From: Myxococcaceae bacterium
GTDB lineage: Bacteria; Myxococcota; Myxococcia; Myxococcales; Myxococcaceae
DNA length: 54,418 nucleotides
Reading direction: 5' to 3'
Assembly: GCA_016926755.1 (NCBI GenBank)
Contig: JAFGNZ010000069.1
Location: 1-54,418, forward strand
Shown: in pieces, positions 35,901 through 42,397 of the stretch
Position numbering within the stretch: position 1 is the first letter of the stretch
How the letters are laid out: each line of letters starts with the position of its first letter
Translations under genes and position numbers: made by a program
The notes under the pieces: model-generated
Told to the model about the DNA's origin: nothing
Databases searched by the model: none
Seen by the model: the letters and a program-made list of their open reading frames with translations, nothing else

Positions 35901-37006
35901 ACCTGCTCCAGGCGCTCCAGGGCCTCGCAGAGGAGCTCGGCCGAGGCAAAGCGCTCGGCCGGATCGGGCGCGAGGCAGCGCCTGATGATCGCGGCGAAGT
36001 CTGGATCCATGCCTGGCTTGAACGCGAGCAGGGGCGCGCTCTCCGAGGCTGAGACGCTCGTGGCGGCCCCCAGGGCCATCCCGGAGGGCAGCACCTTCGG
36101 GGACGAGCGGGGGGGCAGGCTGCCCGTGCACAGCTCATAGAGGGTCAGCCCGAGCGAGTACAGGTCGCTCCGCGGAGCCGCCGGCGCGCCGCGGAGGAGC
36201 TCGGGCGCCATGTAGCGCGGGGTGCCCGCGAGCGGGGACCCACCAGAGGCCTGCGAGGAGACGCCCAGATCGAAGCGCTCGGCCAGGCCGAAGTCCAGCA
36301 GCTTCACCTCGCCGCCCTCGGTGACGAGGGCGTTCGAGGGCTTGATGTCCCGGTGGAGCACGCCCTGGCGATGGGCCGCAGCGAGCCCCCGAGCGAGGCC
36401 GCAGCCGAGCGTGAGGGCCCGCCGCCAGGGCAGGGGCAAGGGGAGCTCCGCGAGGCTTCGGCCGGCCACGTACTCAGAGACGATGTAGGGGTGTCCGCCG
36501 GCAGTGCCGACGCGGAACACGGTGACGACGTTGGGATGCTGCAGGCGAGCGATGGCGCGCGCCTCCGTCTCGAAGTACGCGCGGACCAGGGGCCCGGGCT
36601 GTTCCGAGGCGATGAACTTCACCGCCACGGGGCGGCCCAGGGAGGTGTCCTGCGCCAGGTAGACGACGCCCATGCCGCCGTGGCCGAGCATGCGCTCCAG
36701 GCGGAACTCGTCGAACTCGGTGGGAGGCGTCCACGGGGAGACGGGCTCTGACTTCGCGGCCGCGGGCCCGGGGGAGCCTGGCTTGCCAGGTCCCGGCATG
36801 GTCCGGGTCCTGTCCTTCGGGGCAATCTCCCCGTCGCGCGCAAAACGTGCCAGGAGGCCGCGGCAGGCGTCGCACTCCGTGGCGTGGAGTTGGGCGCGTG
36901 CCAGGGCATCCGAAGGCAGCCTCCCATCGGCCAACTCCACCAGATCCTCGTCGGACAGGCAGCCGGGTGCACCGGGCCCAGCCTCATTTGACTTTCGCGG
37001 ATACAT
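32975..37006 (-). CDS. Ser/Thr kinase - STAND NTPase - membrane segment - PEGA - SUMF1-like fusion
   Basis: 1343-residue membrane-spanning signalling protein. Residues 41-48 (HATECDAC, H-x3-C-x2-C) form an anti-sigma-like zinc-binding motif. The Hanks-type kinase (about 100-365) has GHGGMG, Lys130, HRDIKPSN (218-225) and DFG (238-240). A STAND-type NTPase follows, starting NPYRGLEPFEAE near 379, with Walker A AGDSGVGKSS (418-427) and a Walker-B-like LLLFIDQLEEL. One hydrophobic helix (YLATLLGVFAIAAVYGGL) probably crosses the membrane. After a charged helical region comes a PEGA-like segment (DPSGARVQIERY...LPEGSYLLHITRP) and a C-terminal SUMF1/formylglycine-enzyme-like domain ending GVRVCASFS. 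The SUMF1-like part would sit outside, the kinase inside, making this a plausible sensor. It heads the signalling block; 150 bp separate it from the ADYC gene. Confidence 0.93.
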   Translation of the reverse strand: MYPRKSNEAGPGAPGCLSDEDLVELADGRLPSDALARAQLHATECDACRGLLARFARDGEIAPKDRTRTMPGPGKPGSPGPAAAKSEPVSPWTPPTEFDEFRLERMLGHGGMGVVYLAQDTSLGRPVAVKFIASEQPGPLVRAYFETEARAIARLQHPNVVTVFRVGTAGGHPYIVSEYVAGRSLAELPLPLPWRRALTLGCGLARGLAAAHRQGVLHRDIKPSNALVTEGGEVKLLDFGLAERFDLGVSSQASGGSPLAGTPRYMAPELLRGAPAAPRSDLYSLGLTLYELCTGSLPPRSSPKVLPSGMALGAATSVSASESAPLLAFKPGMDPDFAAIIRRCLAPDPAERFASAELLCEALERLEQVHASAQLAAGNPYRGLEPFEAEHRALFFGRDVDIRAVLERLRRQSLVLVAGDSGVGKSSLCRAGVLPRMAASALEAGRELSTVTLCPGSRPLESLAAALAPLLGQKEPELVAALADMPASVGQGLREAFQGRRGLLLFIDQLEELITVAEPAQAAGFAALLGELALPSEGVRILLAVRGDFLTRVCALPGLGDEAERALFILRPMSPEGVREAITGPARSRGVVFESEELIQALVASTAHGAGSLPLLQFALAELWERRNPAEGRITRAALDAMGGVAGALSRHADGVLAGLSPAGQQAARRLLLQLVTAEGTRSEHSEEELAAASEATSRTALRALIDGRLLHARTAGGQAWYGIAHDSLITHWGTLRNWLDNDIGHRAVRQRVEAASAEWERLAHAKEALWGQRQLDETRPLDLTTLGPREHAFLFASRRALRLQRWGRYLATLLGVFAIAAVYGGLRLQAYLEDKRFVAAALGAARQAAAEGHSLGEEARARREEALALFDGRAPPSSTPGASPGAHDPWKAAERRWAEALGLLAQADAAYARAGQSLERTLEREQGHGEARRLLTGLTYERMQLAEHFHQQHARAELRQRLEQLIDTAEDSGEWRQRLLAPAELELVTDPSGARVQIERYVPDAQGVLHRQPVQELGPTPLTGVRLPEGSYLLHITRPDRAQVDLPLLLRHGERERVRLVLPAEVPEGYVYIAPGCFLLGSADPEQMRRFMRSPPLHRYCLNEGYLIGKSEVTFGDWIAYLDSLPPDAAARRLLEQASMGTFGGISLRHQPGTGWVFSFHRSLDGILTARQGEPLHYPGRTQRNTADWRRFPLSGVSAEDLAGYFFWLNRSGRLPGARLCREDEWERAARGADGRAYPHGDRLLPEDANIDTTYDRQSSAFGPDVIGSYPASTSPFGLIDMAGNAFEMTRPATPDIGRIALRGGAWYYDDAVAHAANRTPGDPSLRDATTGVRVCASFSPR

Positions 37007-37076
37007 GAAACCGGTGGTCCCACCTTAGCCCAGTGCAGGCGCTCACGCAGGGGGGCGAGGTGGGCGCACCAAAGCA

Positions 37077-37110
37077 GAAGCCCCCCGAGGATTTCTCCTC
37101 GGAGGGCTTC
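37077..37110 (-). terminator. Stem-loop downstream of the LanM gene
   Basis: A 15-bp stem with one mismatch (left arm 37077-37091, right arm 37096-37110) and a 4-nt loop (TTTC) lies about 100 bp past the LanM stop and 71 bp upstream of the next start codon. On the minus strand it is followed by CTTCTGCTTTGG, only moderately T-rich. It likely ends the lanthipeptide transcript; the tail is weak for a classic intrinsic terminator. Confidence 0.65.
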
Positions 37111-37207
37111 ATTCCCCAAGCGAGCGAGGAGGCGAGCGTGGCGCCTTGAGCAGCGGCAAGCAGGGAGCCGAAGAAGGAGCGCACACCGCCCGTGGACTGT
37201 GGCGGAG

Positions 37208-40200
37208 TCACGCGCCAGGGCTCAGGGAGAGGACCGAGGGCACGCGGGCGGGGGAGGCCAGCCGCAGCAGGCCCATGCCAATCCCGGAGAGCCCTACCAA
37301 CAACCCGGGCGTCTCGCTGAACTTCGGCAGCCCGCACCGCCAACCGCTCTCGCGCCCCTGACGGATGGCCTCCGCCGCGTGCTCCAGCGCGGCGCCCGTC
37401 CAGCGCGGCTCTCCGAGCACCTCGCCCGCGAGGTGCAGCACCTCGATGTTGCCCACGTCCCCGTGGCACAGGCAGTGGCTCCCACCGAAGCCCTCCAGGA
37501 GCGTGCGCTCCAGGCCCGTGGTGATCTCCGCGCGGGTCTCCGCATCATCCAGGTGTCGCAACGAGAGCAGCCGCCCGAGCGCGATGCCCGGCGCCCCATT
37601 GCACCATGTGGTGGGGAAGGACTCTGGAGCGACGGTGGGGGTGTCTCCAGCCGTCCGCAGATCCAGCCAGTTGCCGTGCTCCGCGTCGAACAGTGCTCGC
37701 CCGTAACGCACGCCGCGCAGCGCCATGTCCCTGTACCGCGCCTCGCCCGTGGCCGAGGCCAGCTCCAGCAGCGCCCAGGCGACACCCGCCGCGCCGTGCG
37801 AGAGCCCCGCCAGTGGCTTCTTCGTCGTCGCCGGGCTCCACCACCCCGCCGTGCCGTCCGGGAAGGACATGGCCGTGGCCAGCAGGCGATCTCCGCAATG
37901 CCTCGCGGCCTCCAGGAATCGAGCATCCCCTGTCTGCCCATACAGCCCGAGCAAGACGATGGCGCAGCCCGCGGCGCCGCTCAGCAGATCGTTGCTCGTA
38001 TCGGTGCTGATCCCTGTCTCCAGCGAGGGCAGCCCCGCAAGCACCTCGCCCATCAGGGCCGGCTCGTTCCACAGCGCGGACAGATGGCCGAGCACATAGG
38101 CGTGGGACGCGCGTCCGGTGAAAGGCCCGATCGAAAGATGGCCCCGCGCGCCAGCCTCGCGCCACTGCTGGAGGATCGGCCCCAGCGTCGAGCGCGCCAG
38201 CGCCTCGAAGTCGCTGCGCCCGGTCTCCGCGGCGAGGTAGCCGAAGAAGAGCGCCAGCCCTCCCAGTCCCTCGTACAAGCCCTCGTTCAGCGGCGCCAGC
38301 GTCCAGCGCATGCCCTCGAGGCTGTCGAGCTTCATCCCGATCCAGCACACGTCCGTCCGGCCGTGGATGGCTTCGGCCTGGAGGTACTCTCCCACGGAGA
38401 TCGCGGCGGCCAGGCAGTCCTCGGGCGTGGCGGGCCGAGGCGCCTCGCGGTGGGGGAACGGCCGGGTGATCCACGCGGGGAGCCGCTCCGTACCGAGCGA
38501 GGCCATCGAGCGCCGGAGCAGGGAGACCTGCCTGTCACGCTCGCGCGTGTCCATCCGCTCGAGGCGCTCCAGGGACTCACCCAGGCTGTCCCGGGCGAAG
38601 AAGTCCGGGATGCACTCGCCCCTGCTGCTCCAGAGGTGGCGCTGGCCAGGGCGGGCCGTGAAGAGGGGGATGTCCCCCACGTTGAGGTCCTCCTTCTCGG
38701 GAGGGAGGACGCGCTGGAGCTCGGGGAGCCGCGCCGCCTCCGTCGAGAGGTGATCCAGCAGTGCGCTCCGTGCTTGCTCGTCCTGCAGGAAGTCGGGGTG
38801 GTGGGACTCCAGGAGGAGCGTGCTGTAGCGCCTCGTCGGCCGGACGATGTGCCGGACCTCCACATCGGCGAAGCGGCGGAGCTGGGACGCGACCTCCGCC
38901 TGCTGACGCATCAGGAGCTCGTAGGTCTCCTGGAAGCCCTGGACGATGTCCTCGGTGAAGTCAGCGGGGCGCACCGGGGCGCCCGCGACGCTCGGGCGGT
39001 TGTGGGCCCCCTGGGTCCGAACCTGCCGGCGGACGACCTTCATCGTGTCCTGCCCCGAGTCCGCGATCTGGGAGATGAGCAGCGGGTAGAGCTGCCCCGC
39101 CTCGCCGCCGAGGCCACTCAGATCGACCCCGGGCTGACCCGTGTCGTTCAGGATGAACTTCGGCAGGAGCCCCACGCCCAGGACCGATCCGGCGAGTTGA
39201 TCCGCGGCGCGTGCCTGGGCGCTGTCATCGGCCAGCGGAGCCCGGGAGTGGAAGAGCGCCTCCAGGTCCACGAGGACCGGGTGCTCCCCGGAGGCGATCA
39301 GGTTCTCGTAGTGGAAGTCGGTGGCCTGAAGCAGGTGCAGCAACGCCAGCAGGCTCCCCTGGCGCCAGTAGAAGCGGCTGACAGCCTCGTGAGAGTCGCA
39401 GGGCGCCGGTTCCACGAACTCGACCCAGCCGTAGCCCTCGCGCTCGAGAACCGTGAGCTCCCGATGGGGGTGACGGAGCCCCGCGGAGTTCATCGACCGG
39501 AGGAACTCCTGGAACTGGACGTCGATCTTCAGCGAGCGAGGCTTGTAGACGAGTCCCAGGCCCGAGCTGAACCGGAGCTGAACGACGCCGCGGCCCCTCC
39601 GATGCAGATCCGACAGGCCCGTCTTGATGGTGGGCAACGGCCCCGGCTCCTGGTTGGGGGAGAAGGTCCGGCGGAGCATGGGAAGATCCGCCGCCAGCCG
39701 TGCCAGCAGCTCCAGTGAGGAGTCGGCCCAGTGGACCACACTGGTGGCCATCAGCCGCGCGAGCACCGGGTACTCCTCCAGGGTGCGGCGCAACCTCCCC
39801 GGAGCCTGGAACCAGGTCGTCGTGAACGAGCGGAAGCGCTCCTGGGGCGTGGCTCCCGGGAGCTGGCTGAGCATCCGCGCCACGTGGAGCTCCAGCACCA
39901 GCGTGCGCGTGGCCTGGACCTGGAGCTGGTGCGCCAGCGCGTGGATCAGCGCGGCCTCGGCCCCGCTGTCGAGCTGGATGTTCTCCTCGGGATGATGTTG
40001 GCGCAACGCCGAGATTCCGGCACGCAGGCGGGCGGCTCCAACCCGGAGGAAGGGTTGGAGGAACCCGGTGAACAGGGGGGGAGCGTCATCCCCCAGGGAG
40101 GCCAGGCGTTCCGGGAGCGCGGGGAGCGGCTCGTCCACGAACTCGCGCGAGGAGACCTGCTCGAGCACCGCGCTCCAGGCCCCAGGGGGCAGGTGCGCGT

Positions 40201-40276
40201 CGGCGCCAGCACCTGACGCCCTGCGCGGCGGTGGGATCGTTGCGTCAAAAGATTCCACGAGCGTGTGTTCCGACAT
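37208..40276 (-). CDS. lanM: Class II lanthipeptide synthetase (LanM)
   Basis: 1022-residue bifunctional enzyme that phosphorylates and dehydrates Ser/Thr in a precursor peptide, then adds Cys thiols to form (methyl)lanthionine rings. The N-terminal dehydratase domain (about 150-600) shows KPRSLKIDVQFQ, TDFHYENLIASGEHPVLVDLEALFH and the typical long linker. The C-terminal LanC-like cyclase (about 660-1015) has the zinc ligands Cys892 (WCNGAPG), Cys937 and His938 (CLCHGDVG). Length is normal for LanM. The ATG has GGGGAG about 10 nt upstream. It follows its precursor gene by 122 bp, with a stem-loop between. No LanT, immunity or regulator gene is adjacent. Family certain; the link to the upstream precursor is by position and by that peptide's leader type. 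Confidence 0.96.
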   Translation of the reverse strand: MSEHTLVESFDATIPPPRRASGAGADAHLPPGAWSAVLEQVSSREFVDEPLPALPERLASLGDDAPPLFTGFLQPFLRVGAARLRAGISALRQHHPEENIQLDSGAEAALIHALAHQLQVQATRTLVLELHVARMLSQLPGATPQERFRSFTTTWFQAPGRLRRTLEEYPVLARLMATSVVHWADSSLELLARLAADLPMLRRTFSPNQEPGPLPTIKTGLSDLHRRGRGVVQLRFSSGLGLVYKPRSLKIDVQFQEFLRSMNSAGLRHPHRELTVLEREGYGWVEFVEPAPCDSHEAVSRFYWRQGSLLALLHLLQATDFHYENLIASGEHPVLVDLEALFHSRAPLADDSAQARAADQLAGSVLGVGLLPKFILNDTGQPGVDLSGLGGEAGQLYPLLISQIADSGQDTMKVVRRQVRTQGAHNRPSVAGAPVRPADFTEDIVQGFQETYELLMRQQAEVASQLRRFADVEVRHIVRPTRRYSTLLLESHHPDFLQDEQARSALLDHLSTEAARLPELQRVLPPEKEDLNVGDIPLFTARPGQRHLWSSRGECIPDFFARDSLGESLERLERMDTRERDRQVSLLRRSMASLGTERLPAWITRPFPHREAPRPATPEDCLAAAISVGEYLQAEAIHGRTDVCWIGMKLDSLEGMRWTLAPLNEGLYEGLGGLALFFGYLAAETGRSDFEALARSTLGPILQQWREAGARGHLSIGPFTGRASHAYVLGHLSALWNEPALMGEVLAGLPSLETGISTDTSNDLLSGAAGCAIVLLGLYGQTGDARFLEAARHCGDRLLATAMSFPDGTAGWWSPATTKKPLAGLSHGAAGVAWALLELASATGEARYRDMALRGVRYGRALFDAEHGNWLDLRTAGDTPTVAPESFPTTWCNGAPGIALGRLLSLRHLDDAETRAEITTGLERTLLEGFGGSHCLCHGDVGNIEVLHLAGEVLGEPRWTGAALEHAAEAIRQGRESGWRCGLPKFSETPGLLVGLSGIGMGLLRLASPARVPSVLSLSPGA

Positions 40277-40310
40277 GCGGGGCTCCCCTCGGTCTTGGAT
40301 GAAAATGCAA

Positions 40311-40347
40311 GGCTCTCCGCTCGCCAGAAGGAGACGAGCGGAGAGCC
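40311..40347 (-). terminator. Perfect 13-bp stem-loop between precursor and LanM genes
   Basis: Arms 40311-40323 and 40335-40347 are exact reverse complements (13 bp) with an 11-nt loop. On the minus strand the stem is followed by TTGCATTTTC. Its place between a precursor gene and its modifying enzyme is typical of partial terminators that keep precursor mRNA more abundant than enzyme mRNA. It could also stabilise the 3' end of the precursor message. Confidence 0.65.
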
Positions 40348-40398
40348 CTGCTCGCGCGACGGATGGGTACGGTTACCCCGTCAGGCGTGGTTCAGGGA

Positions 40399-40611
40399 TC
40401 AGCAGCACTGGTTGCAGCAGCACGAGGTGTGCGGATCGCTCGGGGCAAGGCCGCCCGTCACCGCGTCCAGCTCGCCCTCATCGAGCTCGGTCATGGCCTT
40501 GCCAGAGGGGCTCTCCGGAAGCCCGGCCCGCTGCTCCTCGCTGAGGCTCGCCCGATAGGCTGGGCTCTTCCACGCGCGGATGATCATCTCCTGGGTCAAC
40601 GTATTGCTCAT
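40399..40611 (-). CDS. lanA: Class II lanthipeptide precursor peptide (mersacidin/lichenicidin-type leader)
   Basis: 70-residue precursor. The ATG has GGAGA about 10 nt upstream, and the frame before it is not conserved-looking. The leader (1-54) contains IIRAWKSPAYRASLSEEQRAGLP, the pattern of mersacidin/lichenicidin-type leaders. It ends ELDEGELDAVTGG, a double-glycine site after an acidic helix. The predicted core is LAPSDPHTSCCCNQCC: 16 residues with three dehydratable residues (Ser4, Thr8, Ser9) and five Cys (10, 11, 12, 15, 16). At most three thioether rings can form, so at least two Cys stay free, form a disulfide or bind metal. The LanM gene follows at 122 bp. The call rests on leader type, double-Gly site, core composition and adjacency. 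Confidence 0.88.
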   Translation of the reverse strand: MSNTLTQEMIIRAWKSPAYRASLSEEQRAGLPESPSGKAMTELDEGELDAVTGGLAPSDPHTSCCCNQCC

Positions 40612-40825
40612 CGTGTTGTCTCCATGTTGGGGGTCATGGGAACAGAGTGAGCCTGTGCCGGAGTGTGATGTGCCTGGCGCGGAAGCAAGGGCACGCGGTG
40701 CGAACGTCCCCACATTCCCGTGGCAGGCCCTCTGCCTGCCCTCGTAGGCCTCGAACCACACGAGCAACCAGGGGCTCCACAGGTAGGCTGGGCGGGGCTG
40801 CTGCGCCATGGAGGGGTTCCCCCTC

Positions 40826-42394
40826 TCACGGGCAAAGCTTCACGTCATCCACGAGCAGGTGGCCCCACGGGCCGCTGTCCGCGTCCCAGATGCGCAGCTG
40901 TGCCGTCTTCCCACGCAGCGCCGACACGTCCCAGCTCACCAGCCCCAGGTTCTCCGCGCCCCGGCCTCGCGCGCGCGCCTGAGCGCGCCCCTCCACCACC
41001 AGCTCCACCCCCACGTTGCTTCCTTCTCCCCCTCCTCCCACTCGCAGCCGCACCCAGGAGCCCTCCAGCACGAAGGGCGGTGAGAGCGCCTCTCCCACGG
41101 GTGCGTCCCCCTGCTCCGTGAACGTGTTGAGGAACCCACCCCCCCGCTGCCCGGTGATGGGCTGCTGTTTCGGCGCTGGCCCGGCCTGCACCCGCACCGC
41201 CTCGCCCCGCAGCGTCCACCCTGTCAGCTCCACCGCGTCGAACGTGAAGACCGACTGGCACTTCGCGCTCGGGAAGGTCGAGCCCCCCAGCGCCGGCAGC
41301 AGGTACTCGCGCGTCAGGTGCTCCGAGAACTTCACCGCACCCTGCGAGCTCAGGTGATCCCCATCCGAGAAGTCCGTATCCGACAGCCCCGACACGGTCT
41401 TCAGGTCGACGTAGGTGGCCCCGTGCTTCGCCGCCTGATCCTTCACCCAGGCGATGTGCTCGTCATAGAGGCTCTGGGGCCCGTAGGCCACGTCCAGCTG
41501 GCTCGCCGAGGGGGTGTTGATGACGATTGTCTGGACACCGGCCTCGCGCAGCTCGCGCAGCGCCTCCAGGAAGTAGCCCATCTGCTCGTTGCCGAACCGC
41601 GCCTCGGGCTTCCACATCTCCGCGCGGTACGCCATGCCTCGGTGATGCGCCCGAGACGCCTGCGTGGCCGGATCTACGGCCCCCATGGGCAGGTAGCCGT
41701 CATCACCGACGTCCGCCGCCGCGCCTGGCTTGCTGCCATTGAGCACCACCTCCACGACACGAGGCCGCAGCCGCACCGACTCGAACAGGTTCGTGACGAT
41801 GAGGGTGCTCAGCTCCTCGAAGCCCGCCCCGGCCCTCACCGCCGCGCCCAGATCCTCCAGCCGCCAGATCGTCGTGAGCGACTCGCGAGACGGCGCCCGG
41901 GCGATCCGGGAGGAGAACATGTACGGCGAGATCCCCATCACCACCACCTTCGGCCTCCGCCCCGGGTGCGTCAGCATCCGCCGCACCCACGCGAGCTGCG
42001 CCATGGGCGGCGCCCCGGACAGGGCTGCGTTGTAGACGCGCGGCCGCTCGTTCCGCTCCTCCTCCACCACGTCCGCCACCGCCGCCGGGTAGACGCCGTG
42101 CAGCATGCGGGAGTCCCCCGTCACCGCGATGTCCGCACCCTCGGACATCGAATAGGTGCGGGCCTTGCGGATGTAGAGGCTCTCCGCCGCCAGCGCCTCG
42201 GCCAGCGACGAGCCTCGGAAGCGCAGCTCGAGCGTCACCACCCCCAACACCAGCACCGCCAGAGCCACCCACGCGCCCCGGCGATGGCGCGCGCGCTCGG
42301 CCTGTGGCGCCTCCGGCCGCCCCGCGTGCACGCCAGGCTCGGGAGCCGTGGGCTCCAGTGACTGCGGTGAAGGTGATGACCGGGCTGGCTCCAT
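40826..42394 (-). CDS. Membrane-anchored SGNH-hydrolase-like protein with C-terminal beta-sandwich, MBOAT partner
   Basis: 522-residue protein with one N-terminal membrane helix (about 40-58, GAWVALAVLVLGVVTLEL) and an extracytoplasmic SGNH-like domain. Block I is TGDSRMLHG (Gly-Asp-Ser), and the catalytic Asp/His block is probably SDGDHLS, as in DltD/AlgJ-like and DUF1574-type partners of MBOAT enzymes. The C-terminal 130 residues form a separate domain whose SWDVSALRGKTAQLRI...GHLLVDDV pattern resembles beta-sandwich modules found on glycoside hydrolases. The gene starts 3 bp after the MBOAT stop, so the two act together, most likely in O-acylation of a surface polysaccharide or other exported polymer (inference). 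Its 3' part carries one copy of a 58-bp direct repeat. Confidence 0.82.
   Translation of the reverse strand: MEPARSSPSPQSLEPTAPEPGVHAGRPEAPQAERARHRRGAWVALAVLVLGVVTLELRFRGSSLAEALAAESLYIRKARTYSMSEGADIAVTGDSRMLHGVYPAAVADVVEEERNERPRVYNAALSGAPPMAQLAWVRRMLTHPGRRPKVVVMGISPYMFSSRIARAPSRESLTTIWRLEDLGAAVRAGAGFEELSTLIVTNLFESVRLRPRVVEVVLNGSKPGAAADVGDDGYLPMGAVDPATQASRAHHRGMAYRAEMWKPEARFGNEQMGYFLEALRELREAGVQTIVINTPSASQLDVAYGPQSLYDEHIAWVKDQAAKHGATYVDLKTVSGLSDTDFSDGDHLSSQGAVKFSEHLTREYLLPALGGSTFPSAKCQSVFTFDAVELTGWTLRGEAVRVQAGPAPKQQPITGQRGGGFLNTFTEQGDAPVGEALSPPFVLEGSWVRLRVGGGGEGSNVGVELVVEGRAQARARGRGAENLGLVSWDVSALRGKTAQLRIWDADSGPWGHLLVDDVKLCP
40940..40997 (-). repeat. Direct repeat copy A (58 bp, inside the SGNH-like gene)
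   Basis: This 58-bp segment is identical to 44962-45017 except for one extra CG pair in a GCGCGC run. Here it encodes part of the C-terminal domain, including the residues RARGRGAENLGL. Both copies have the same orientation. It contains a small GC-rich hairpin (GCGCGC, CTGA, GCGCGC). Confidence 0.9.
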
Positions 42395-42397
42395 GAC

